Below, piece by piece: positions 44,322-51,032 of a stretch of 64,000 nucleotides of DNA (position 1 is its first letter; every line of letters starts with the position of its first letter). Source of the stretch: Luteolibacter luteus (GTDB taxonomy: Bacteria > Verrucomicrobiota > Verrucomicrobiia > Verrucomicrobiales > Akkermansiaceae); assembly GCF_012913485.1 (NCBI RefSeq), contig NZ_CP051774.1, positions 2,294,001 through 2,358,000 of the forward strand, written 5' to 3'. A program made the position numbers and the translations under genes. The notes under the pieces are model-generated. The model saw only the letters and a program-made list of their open reading frames with translations, ran no database searches and was not told the origin of the DNA.

Positions 44322-45689
44322 TCACCCTTCGTCCAGCCCAAGCAGGAAATCCACCAGCACCCTCAATGCCACCCCGATATCCTCCGGCGAGGCATACTCG
44401 TCCGGATGATGGCTCAGCCCGTCCCGGCAACGCACGAAGAGCATCCCGATCGGCATCGCCTTCGACATCATCACGCCGTCATGCCCGGCCCCGCTCGTCA
44501 GCATCAGCGGCGTCCCCGTATACGGCTTCGCCGCCTCCTGCAGCCGCTTCGTCAGCGCCTCGTCACAGGCCACCGCCCCCGTCTCCTGCACCACCTCGCT
44601 CACCAGCTCCAATTGCCGCTCCTCCGCGATTCCCGCGTAGCTTCCTAGCAACTCCGCCAGCAAACGCTCCCGCTCCCCATCCGCCGGATGCCGGAAGTCC
44701 AGGGTAAAGCTCACCTCCCCCGGGATCGCATTCGATGCCCCCGGCTTCACCTCCAGCTTCCCCACCGTCGCCAAGAGATTCGGCTGCTCCCGCGCGATCC
44801 GCTCCGTCGCCAGGATACACTCCGCCGCCCCCGCCAGCGCATCCTTCCGGATCTCCATCGGCGTCGTCCCCGCATGATCCGCCTGACCGTTCAAAGTGAT
44901 CAAAAGCCGGCTCTGCCCGCTGATCCCCGAAACCACGCACACCGGCTCCCTCCACACCTCCAGCACCCGCCCCTGCTCGATGTGCACCTCCACATACCCC
45001 AGCGCATCGCCGGGAGCATAATGAAATGACGAACTCGCCAGCGACACCGCAGACCCCGCCTCAGAGCCATCCCTCCCACGCTCCTGCCTCTCACTGATCA
45101 CTGCTGACTGATCACTCGGCACTCTGCCTTTCTCGAGCGCCTCCCTCACACTCACCCCCTTCGCATCCCTCAAATTCAGCACCCCCTCCGTCAGCTCCCC
45201 CACACAAGCCCGGCTCCCCAGATACGTCGCATGAAAGCGCACCCCCTCTTCATCGGAGAAACCCAGCACATGCACCGGAAACGAAAGCGCCCCCGTCACC
45301 TCCAGCGCCGCAATCGCGATCAAAACCCCCAGCGGTCCATCATACTTCCCCGCATCGATCACAGTATCCAAATGCGACCCCAGCACCAAAGCCCTCCCAT
45401 CACCTTCCTCCTCACCCTCTTCTTCCTGCCTCTCACTGAAAACTGAACCCTGAACCCTAGCAAACTCCCCCTGCCTTTCCCGCATCACCCCCCTCACCGT
45501 CCCCCCTCGGTCAAACCCCACCTCCATCCCCGCCGCCCTCATCCACTCCCCCACCCGGCGCGCCGCCTCCAGATTCGCCGGGGACAGGAAACCCCGGCTC
45601 AAGCCATCACCCGGCGTATCCGTCAACTCACCCAGCTCCTCGATCCGCTCCAGCAGCCGGTCCAAGGCATCCTCAAGCTTCTCATCCAC
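44322..45689 (-). CDS. allC: Allantoate amidohydrolase with repeat-derived insertions
   Basis: 455 aa from GTG 45689 (VDEKLEDALDRLLERIEELG). M20-family enzyme: LVLGSHLDTVIDAGKYDGPLG, GFSDEEGVRFHATYLGSRA, YVEVHIEQGRVLE, NGQADHAGTTPMEIRKDALA, TSGAGHDGVMMSKAMPIGML and LSHHPDEYASPEDI. This matches AllC/HyuC enzymes (allantoate to ureidoglycine, CO2, NH3). Two inserts, at about residues 70-99 and 186-213, are acidic and Q/R/S-rich (both contain SERQE) and are encoded by 7-base repeat arrays that keep the frame. The frame is open to 45935, but that upstream part is repeat and hairpin sequence and was not used. The normal protein is about 410 aa. Confidence 0.88.
   Translation of the reverse strand: MDEKLEDALDRLLERIEELGELTDTPGDGLSRGFLSPANLEAARRVGEWMRAAGMEVGFDRGGTVRGVMRERQGEFARVQGSVFSERQEEEGEEEGDGRALVLGSHLDTVIDAGKYDGPLGVLIAIAALEVTGALSFPVHVLGFSDEEGVRFHATYLGSRACVGELTEGVLNLRDAKGVSVREALEKGRVPSDQSAVISERQERGRDGSEAGSAVSLASSSFHYAPGDALGYVEVHIEQGRVLEVWREPVCVVSGISGQSRLLITLNGQADHAGTTPMEIRKDALAGAAECILATERIAREQPNLLATVGKLEVKPGASNAIPGEVSFTLDFRHPADGERERLLAELLGSYAGIAEERQLELVSEVVQETGAVACDEALTKRLQEAAKPYTGTPLMLTSGAGHDGVMMSKAMPIGMLFVRCRDGLSHHPDEYASPEDIGVALRVLVDFLLGLDEG
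45093..45127. repeat. 7-base repeat array 2, inside allC
   Basis: Five exact 7-base steps on the + strand: ACTGATC (45093), ACTGCTG (45100), ACTGATC (45107), ACTCGGC (45114), ACTCTGC (45121), then CTTT. Flanked upstream by CTCCTGCCTCTC, the same flank as array 3. It is read through on the minus strand as part of allC insert 2. Confidence 0.85.
45435..45462. repeat. 7-base repeat array 3, inside allC
   Basis: Four steps on the + strand: ACTGAAA (45435), ACTGAAC (45442), CCTGAAC (45449), CCTAGCA (45456). The same CCTGCCTCTC flank as in array 2 comes just before. It is translated on the minus strand as allC insert 1, followed by a Glu-rich run (QEEEGEEEGDG) from neighbouring CTTCTTCCTC-type sequence. 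Confidence 0.8.
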
Positions 45690-45782
45690 CCCACCATTCA
45701 AACCCGAATCCCGCCCCAAATTCAACGCCCGATCTTCCACCTCCACACCAAAGCGACCCGGTCCACAGGGCTTTCCCCTCCG

Positions 45783-45830
45783 CGCTCCGCAGGAGCGGTC
45801 CGCATAAAATGTAGCGTCGCTCGATGAGCG
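45783..45830. repeat. Two GC-rich palindromes between allC and uraH
   Basis: CGCTCC-GCA-GGAGCG (45783-45797) and CGCTC-GAT-GAGCG (45818-45830) are perfect inverted repeats about 20 bases apart. They resemble REP-like extragenic palindromes. A related short one, GAGCC-TCC-GGCTC, lies after the uricase gene at 34136-34148. They lie in the 318-base gap 45690-46007, which otherwise holds only array 4; I see no gene there. Confidence 0.5.
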
Positions 45831-45933
45831 TCGGAAACTCGCGGCACCGGCCGCATCGAGAGATTCCCCCAAGATCACTCTCGGCCAAAGCCGCGACACG
45901 CCCTCTTCGTCCCCCTCATCCCTCCTGACTTTC

Positions 45934-46009
45934 ACTGATCACTGATCACTCGGCACTCCGCCTTTTCCTCTTCCTCTCCGCTCCTAGCTCTCCGTTCTCC
46001 GCTTCCCTC
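45934..46009. repeat. 7-base repeat array 4, abutting the uraH 3' end
   Basis: Units on the + strand: ACTGATC (45934), ACTGATC (45941), ACTCGGC (45948), ACTCCGC (45955), CTTTTCC (45962), one 6-base step, then TCTCCGC (45975), TCCTAGC (45982), TCTCCGT (45989), TCTCCGC (45996), TTCCCTC (46003). The array ends in the uraH stop codon (46008-46010). It shares ACTGATC, ACTCGGC and ACTCYGC with arrays 1 and 2. Confidence 0.75.
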
Positions 46010-46337
46010 AACTCCCCCGATACGTCGAATACGCGTACGGTGAGCAAACCAGCGGCACGTGATACGACTGCCCCGCCTCCACCCGGAAGCGCACGGGAAC
46101 CACGTCCAAAAAGGGTGAGTCCACCCCCAACTCCCTGAAGTAGGCCCCCGCGTGGAAATGCAGCTCGTAGGTTCCCGGCACCAGCGCGTCTCCCTTCAGC
46201 AGTGCCTCACCACTACGCCCGTCCGCATTGGTCACGATCGAAACCACAGCCGCCCCATCTTTCAGAAGATCCACTCGCATGCCCTCCGCGGGCCGGCCAT
46301 GGGCGGTATCGAGGACGTGGGTGGTAAGCTTCCCCAT
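46008..46337 (-). CDS. uraH: 5-hydroxyisourate hydrolase (transthyretin-like)
   Basis: 109 aa from ATG 46337. It hydrolyses 5-hydroxyisourate, the uricase product. N-terminal KLTTHVLDTAHGRPAEGMRVDL with the catalytic His, and the C-terminal signature HVPLVCSPYAYSTYRGS (conserved Y-R-G-S end) match the family. It is the first gene of the minus-strand purine run (uraH-allC-allB-allE-UAH-xdh). The open frame upstream to 46472 is not family-like. Confidence 0.96.
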   Translation of the reverse strand: MGKLTTHVLDTAHGRPAEGMRVDLLKDGAAVVSIVTNADGRSGEALLKGDALVPGTYELHFHAGAYFRELGVDSPFLDVVPVRFRVEAGQSYHVPLVCSPYAYSTYRGS

Positions 46338-46492
46338 CGGTCCAACATCAGCAGAACCCGTCCCGTGGAGCAAGCGCAGGGAAGGAGGGCACTCTTGTCT
46401 GCCGGGTTGAGCCTCGGTCGCGTCCTCCAACCCGTATTGTCTCAAAGGTTGGCCCAAACAGCAAAACCTCACTCAGTGATTGACTCCGGGGT

Positions 46493-47017
46493 TCACTTGA
46501 GAAGCCCAAGAAGTGCTGATGCCGAACTCCCGACTATCGTAGTAGTCAAAGGATGGGAAAGAAATCTTTCTAACCTGCTTTTGACTTCTTTCTTTTCATC
46601 GTCGGTCGCTTCCGAAGCTTGGATACGTTCTATCAGAGTTTGAATGGAGCTGGAAATCGACTGGGAATTGTGGTCACCAATTTGAAAACCGGTTGAGCCC
46701 GAAATATTGATCGTCCGGGCGACGGAAAATTGAAGAGGGACGGGCGAGTCAATTCCCTTTGTCTCAACAGCGTTGATGCCGAATGCGGTCAATTCAATTT
46801 GGGCTCCCCTTGTGAGATACCCCCCCAATTGGGAAGGAACGCTATATTCCTCCCATCAAAGCATTCCCGCCTCTACAAGCTGTTTACAAATTCTGAAAAA
46901 TTCATCATCAGGCGCTTCCTTTAGCACCGGAGAAATTCCGTCCTTCGGAGTGAAGGGTTTCCGCCGTTGCTCATAGAGGAATTCCAATACTATTGCCCTA
47001 GCTTCAGAATCTTTCAT
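46493..47017 (-). pseudogene. Winged-helix protein with QIG (RHIM-like) motif, split by an in-frame TGA
   Basis: One frame runs from ATG 47017 to stop 46493 but has TGA at codon 54 (46856-46858). Before it: MKDSEARAIVLEFLYEQRRK ... QLVEAGML; directly after it: WEEYSVPSQLGGYLTRGAQIELTAFG. Together they read as one winged-helix domain (helices, then wing), so the stop breaks a real gene. After it come GSTGFQIGDHNSQSISSS, a core like RHIM/amyloid signalling motifs (QIG-x-x-N), then a helical EATDDEKKEVKSRLERFL and a hydrophobic tail SHPLTTTIVGSSASALLGLL. Re-initiation at TTG 46828 could make the C-terminal part alone. It lies beside a restriction-modification pair in AT-richer DNA. Confidence 0.7.
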
Positions 47018-47068
47018 GCGGATTTTGGGAGAGGAAGGACGAGAGTTTTATGAAATGAGCAACCCTAC

Positions 47069-48064
47069 TCATTTTGGCCCAGGCGTTACATCCGGGTAAG
47101 GCCCCAGAAACCTCTCGCCGTTGAAGTGGATCATGTGCTCCGGGTCTTCAGAGATCCAGACCTCGGATTCCCAAGCGATGCGCGAAACGAAGGACTGCAT
47201 CGTGCGACGGTTCTCGAAGGCCGTGACAAATACCAACCCTGCTTTGCAGCCTGCAAACAAGTCCTTGAGTTCCTTGCGCCGCTTCCCATCAACCGGCCCG
47301 GCGCTTGTAACGGCTTCGATCAGCAGGAGCCAGTTCTTTGCTGTGTAGTGGACGATAACATCCGGGATCTTTGCGGCGGAATCCAAGGTAACTCCCAGCG
47401 CTACCAATCCGGCGCTTTCCAAGTGGACGAATTTGTTCTCGGTATCTCCGATGTAGATCACCACGCCACCGGGTGCAAAGATCGGGCAGAAATGTTCGAT
47501 GACTGCCTTGATGAGTGGGTTCTGGCCGCCCGGAGAGAGCGCCACCTTCGAACCGTCGGGCAGGGTCACTGGAACACGAGCCAAGTTCCGCTTACGGACA
47601 ATCTCGTGCTTGAGGCTTTCGCGGCTCGCCAAGTACTGCTGCAAGGCAGATTGCCAACCAGGGGTTCCAAACTTGCGAAGCAGAGCGAGGGCTGTCGGCT
47701 CAATTTGATACACTGTCCTCCCGCTATTGGTCGGGCGGTTGGGATCATCCGGATTGCGTAGCAACAGTCCTTCTTCAACGAAGAACTTTACGGCATCGTC
47801 ACGGATGGTTTCGCGGGTGTTTGGAGCGTAGCGGACGCCGTAAGCTGTCGCGACAAAGCCAATGACCGGCGTAATGCCGCGAAGCGGAGCCTGCGCCTCG
47901 GCCCACGGAACGTCAGGCTGCAAATCCAGCAAGGCAAGAAGCGTGTAGGCTGCCGTTTCGTTCCGTTGCTTGGGAGCAAATTGCAACTCGGTGAGGACTT
48001 CGATGGCTTCCGCAAGCCGCCGCTTTCCGGCTCCTGCCTTTCGGTTGGGTTTATCGGTTGCCAT
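47069..48064 (-). CDS. BsuBI/PstI-family type II restriction endonuclease
   Basis: 331 aa. N-terminal helical domain (ETAAYTLLALLDLQPDVPWAEAQAPLRGITPVIGF, with an HTH-like look) and a C-terminal catalytic domain: VIYIGDTENKFVHLESAGLVALGV, then KIPDVIVHYTAKNWLLLIEAVTSAGPVDGKRRKEL, which holds the PD...E-A/x-K-type arrangement (D in PDV, E in IEAV), and FVTAFENRRTMQSFVSRIAWESEVWIS. These match the BsuBI/PstI family, whose known members cut CTGCAG; the exact target is inferred only. Its start overlaps the methyltransferase stop by 14 bases. Confidence 0.88.
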   Translation of the reverse strand: MATDKPNRKAGAGKRRLAEAIEVLTELQFAPKQRNETAAYTLLALLDLQPDVPWAEAQAPLRGITPVIGFVATAYGVRYAPNTRETIRDDAVKFFVEEGLLLRNPDDPNRPTNSGRTVYQIEPTALALLRKFGTPGWQSALQQYLASRESLKHEIVRKRNLARVPVTLPDGSKVALSPGGQNPLIKAVIEHFCPIFAPGGVVIYIGDTENKFVHLESAGLVALGVTLDSAAKIPDVIVHYTAKNWLLLIEAVTSAGPVDGKRRKELKDLFAGCKAGLVFVTAFENRRTMQSFVSRIAWESEVWISEDPEHMIHFNGERFLGPYPDVTPGPK

Positions 48065-49550
48065 GGAGATGCCGGGAGACGAGTTGGTCGATCTCGTCTT
48101 GGGAGAGGTCGAGGGCCTTCATTTCGCTTCCCATCGCTTCCAAAATGTGACGGTCAGGATAGGCAAGTGTCCGGATGTCGGTAGCATTCACTTGGGTATG
48201 TCCGCTAAAGCGGCGGAAATACTGGTCCACCATTGTGGAGTTCAGAAAGGCGAACAAACCCCGTGCCAAGCTCCGATCCAAGCCATGGCCGCTTGCATGG
48301 AAGTAATTCAGATGATTTTCAATGCCGATCCACTCGGCTTCCACCAGCTCGGGCTCGAAGAGACAGGCAACCACCCGACGACGCTCTTCCTTAGAGGTGA
48401 AGCGTTTCGTGAGCAGATAGACTCCCGATGGCACGAGCCAAGGGCGGGTTTCATCATTGTCGACGATGGCATTTGGCTTGCGAGCCTCCGGTTTCGGCCA
48501 ATTCACTGTTCCGTGGTTGAAGTGGCAGGGATAGAGCAATGGCACCGTTCCGCTTTCGGCTTCCTTCCGCAGGGCCGATTTGAGGCGGAAATCAACCACT
48601 CTCCCCGTCGAGACGGTCACGCCCAACGAGGCCAAAGTGGATTTGAGGATACCCATCGCTTCTTTTGCCTCTGCGTGGCCTTCTGCGGAAGGGATGTGAA
48701 TGAACTTCTCGACATCCTGGGGATGAACGATCTCCACGAAAGGAATGGAAGCTTCAGAGATCACGCCCCCCAACTCTCCGCTACTGCTAGAGACGACCAA
48801 CTGTCGGGGTTGCTTCCGGCCCTTCACCGCATGGAAAATGATGTTCTCTTGAAGCACGCTGTCCTCGCGGAAGGCTGCCTTCCGAGATTCAAAAACGTGA
48901 ATCCGACGGAGTTCCATCCCAGCTAGGAAATCTTCGCGGAATGGCCGAAAATAGGGCCCATTGCAGAAGCTCCTCGGCGTAATCCCCACAAGTTGACCAC
49001 CAGGAACCAACAAGCGCTGGATGAGCGCAATGAATCCGGTGTAGAGGTTGCTGGTTTCGACTCCGACGGAACGCAGTGAGCGCCTCTCGGGTGATCCCGT
49101 ATTGATCTTGCGATATGGCGGATTCGCAATGGCAGCATCAAATTCCGGAGGCCCTTTCCCGAAAAGATCCCCGGCCAACCGGACCGACATCTCTTGGATG
49201 AAATCAGTCGCGTGAATGGTGAAGGTGAAGCGAATGCCCGCCTTTTTGCACCGACGCTGACATTCACGCATGGTTGCCGAAAGGGCGTCTAGAATATGAG
49301 GATCAAGCTCGTAAGCCGTAGTTTCGATAGCCCGAACCCCATGATCCTCCTCGCACAGCCTCGAAACAAATGCACTGGTGAGTGCTCCAGCTCCAGCTCC
49401 GGCGTCTAAAAGTCGGACTATGCTGGGGAGCGGTCCGAAGATAGAAGCCATGAAGCCAGCCACCGGAGGGGAAGTCAGAAACTGGCCAAGTTCCTCCTTC
49501 CTGCTCCTTGGATCGACAGCGATGACCTTCATTCCTTGAGATTGTTCCAA
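48051..49550 (-). CDS. N6-adenine DNA methyltransferase of the PstI/Eco57I type
   Basis: 499 aa modification enzyme of the restriction-modification pair. SAM site IVRLLDAGAGAGALTSAFVS (motif I), EFDAAIANPPYRKIN (motif IV, N-P-P-Y catalytic), LVPGGQLVGITPRSFCNGPYF. The C-terminal target-recognition part includes ALRKEAESGTVPLLYPCHFNHGTVNWPK and FFRRFSGHTQVNATDIRTL-like sequence (QYFRRFSGHTQVNATDI). ATG 49550 starts MEQSQGMKV; a second ATG six codons later is possible. It protects host DNA from the adjacent endonuclease; co-transcribed, methylase first. Confidence 0.92.
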   Translation of the reverse strand: MEQSQGMKVIAVDPRSRKEELGQFLTSPPVAGFMASIFGPLPSIVRLLDAGAGAGALTSAFVSRLCEEDHGVRAIETTAYELDPHILDALSATMRECQRRCKKAGIRFTFTIHATDFIQEMSVRLAGDLFGKGPPEFDAAIANPPYRKINTGSPERRSLRSVGVETSNLYTGFIALIQRLLVPGGQLVGITPRSFCNGPYFRPFREDFLAGMELRRIHVFESRKAAFREDSVLQENIIFHAVKGRKQPRQLVVSSSSGELGGVISEASIPFVEIVHPQDVEKFIHIPSAEGHAEAKEAMGILKSTLASLGVTVSTGRVVDFRLKSALRKEAESGTVPLLYPCHFNHGTVNWPKPEARKPNAIVDNDETRPWLVPSGVYLLTKRFTSKEERRRVVACLFEPELVEAEWIGIENHLNYFHASGHGLDRSLARGLFAFLNSTMVDQYFRRFSGHTQVNATDIRTLAYPDRHILEAMGSEMKALDLSQDEIDQLVSRHLHGNR

Positions 49551-49654
49551 CTACCCTAGGCGGATGCTAGGGAACTCGATGACCGTGGTCAATTGAACGC
49601 TCCACGAAATTGTCTAATGCCTTGAATCTACTCTCGATCTGATGCGATGCCCGG

Positions 49655-49804
49655 TCAGCCCCGAGGCTTCGCTACAGATGCCTTAAAGATGCCAGATTTG
49701 TTCGACTCTGCCTCCACTTGGGTGTACCCCGGCCGGTGCTTGTAGAAGCGGAAGGATGGCACCTGGGTGGCGTCCCAATTCGCAGGCAGTAACGCAATCA
49801 ATCG
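49655..49804 (-). pseudogene. Possible gene remnant
   Basis: A minus-strand frame ending at 49655 reads LLPANWDATQVPSFRF, then YKHRPGYTQVEAESNKSG, then IFKASVAKPRG. It looks protein-like (balanced composition, aromatic-rich) but has no convincing start: upstream it runs into the leader of the DUF937-like gene. Family not recognized. It may be the 3' end of a gene whose front was lost beside the restriction-modification island. The rest of the gap 49551-49830 shows no feature. Confidence 0.25.
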
Positions 49805-49830
49805 AATGGAACCAAAAATACTCCACGCAC

Positions 49831-50826
49831 ATGGACTCCCTCGTGAAATCACTCGGTGGACTGGTGACACCGGAGATCGCCGGCAAGCTGGCGAAGTTCC
49901 TCGGCATCGATGCCGGGTTGGTCGATAGGGCGGTGAAAATTCTCAGCGCCCTCGCCGTCGGAAGCATGGCCCGCAAGGTGGCAACGCCCGAAGGGGCCGC
50001 CGCCGCGATGCAGGCCCTGCCGCAAAAGGAGGAGCCGGGCCTGATGAGCTCCCTCTTCTCCGCGTTGAAGGGAAACATTCCCACCGAAACCCCGGCGGAT
50101 AAAATGCACTCGATGTTCGGCTGCGGGGTGAACTCGATGGTCTCCGCCCTGAGCAAGAAGATGGGCTTCGACCTGGCACCGCTGGCCGGGATGTTGACCC
50201 CGCTGATGAGCCAGCATCTGGCGAAGGAAGCACGCGACCGGAACCTCGATGCCACCGGCTTCGCCAAGATGCTGCAGCAGGGAAACGATGAGTTCCTCGC
50301 CGATCCCTCCAATGCCGGCCTCGCGACCATGGTCCGCAGCGCGATGGAAGTGGGCGATCAGGCGGAAAGCCTCCGCTCCCAATTCACCGAGCACGAGCTG
50401 GAGGAAATCCACATCGCGCCCATGGCCGCCTATTGCCTGGTCGCGAAGGCCTCGCCCTCCGGCATCAAGGGCTCCATGGAAGAGATGAAGGCCGCCAACC
50501 AAGTCAGCATCGAGCTGCTCAAGGACGTTGCCCCGATTTCCCTCCTCGGCACCCTCTTCGGCGGCGGCCTGACCTCTGCCGAGGCGCAAGAGCTGAAGCG
50601 AGAGACGGAACGCGACGAACAACTGCTCCAGACGATCCGCGAAAGCACCTCGCTGATGCGCACCAAGGCACCGGACGAGGCGGAGACCTTCCGCAAGCTC
50701 GTCAACGACGTCGCCCGCAAGACAGCCGAAGCCAGCAAGGAAGGCGGCTTCCTCGGCTTCGGAGGCAAGCAAGTCAGCGACAAGGAGAAGATGGCGCTCG
50801 AAAAAGTTGCCGCGGCGCTCGTCTAG
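49831..50826 (+). CDS. DUF937-like protein, copy A
   Basis: 331 aa from ATG 49831 (MDSLVKSLGGLVTPEIAGKL). The N-terminal 65 residues (AKFLGIDAGLVDRAVKILSALAVGSMARKVATPEGAAAAMQAL) have the look of the DUF937 repeat. A central part (MLQQGNDEFLADPSNAGLATMV) and a long helical C-terminus with EAQELKRETERDEQLLQTIRES follow. Glycine-rich GFLGFGGKQVSDKEK near the end recurs in copy B. Soluble, probably cytoplasmic; function unknown. No Shine-Dalgarno. It is paralogous to the next gene, about 50-60% alike by eye. Confidence 0.8.
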   Translation: MDSLVKSLGGLVTPEIAGKLAKFLGIDAGLVDRAVKILSALAVGSMARKVATPEGAAAAMQALPQKEEPGLMSSLFSALKGNIPTETPADKMHSMFGCGVNSMVSALSKKMGFDLAPLAGMLTPLMSQHLAKEARDRNLDATGFAKMLQQGNDEFLADPSNAGLATMVRSAMEVGDQAESLRSQFTEHELEEIHIAPMAAYCLVAKASPSGIKGSMEEMKAANQVSIELLKDVAPISLLGTLFGGGLTSAEAQELKRETERDEQLLQTIRESTSLMRTKAPDEAETFRKLVNDVARKTAEASKEGGFLGFGGKQVSDKEKMALEKVAAALV

Positions 50827-50989
50827 CGCGCTTCGCGAAATCACAAAATCATTAACCGGTCCGCGCGCCTTGCGTGGATGGGTCTGTAGTTGGCGAGGTC
50901 TCACTGGGTGGGCCCTCGCCTTTCAGTGGCTGCTCGCAGGTGGGTCCGCCCGGAACTTTCCCATCCACCTCCCGCGCGCCTCGCACTTC

Positions 50990-51024
50990 GATTGAGGATT
51001 GGAATATCAGTGATTGGTGATTTC
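50990..51024. repeat. Possible degenerate 7-base repeat array upstream of copy B
   Basis: On the + strand the units are GATTGAG (50990), GATTGGA (50997), ATATCAG (51004), TGATTGG (51011), TGATTTC (51018). The steps are 7 bases but the match between units is weaker than in the other arrays. It lies just before the start of DUF937-like copy B, in the 206-base gap 50827-51032, where I see no gene. Confidence 0.35.
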
Positions 51025-51032
51025 CTCCCGAA

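Noticed and set aside
45690-45935. An 82-codon N-terminal extension of allC
   Set aside because: It reads through palindromes and a repeat array and has no similarity to AllC; the family-like sequence starts at GTG 45689.
44289-46009. A CRISPR array reading of the repeats near allC
   Set aside because: Units are 7 bases in direct tandem without unique spacers, and no cas gene is present.
46856-46858. Selenocysteine decoding of the in-frame TGA
   Set aside because: No obvious hairpin follows the codon, no redox motif surrounds it, and the position is in a winged-helix domain. Not fully excluded.
46900-49600. Depletion of CTGCAG sites as proof of R-M specificity
   Set aside because: Several CTGCAG sites are visible in the window, so no depletion can be claimed.
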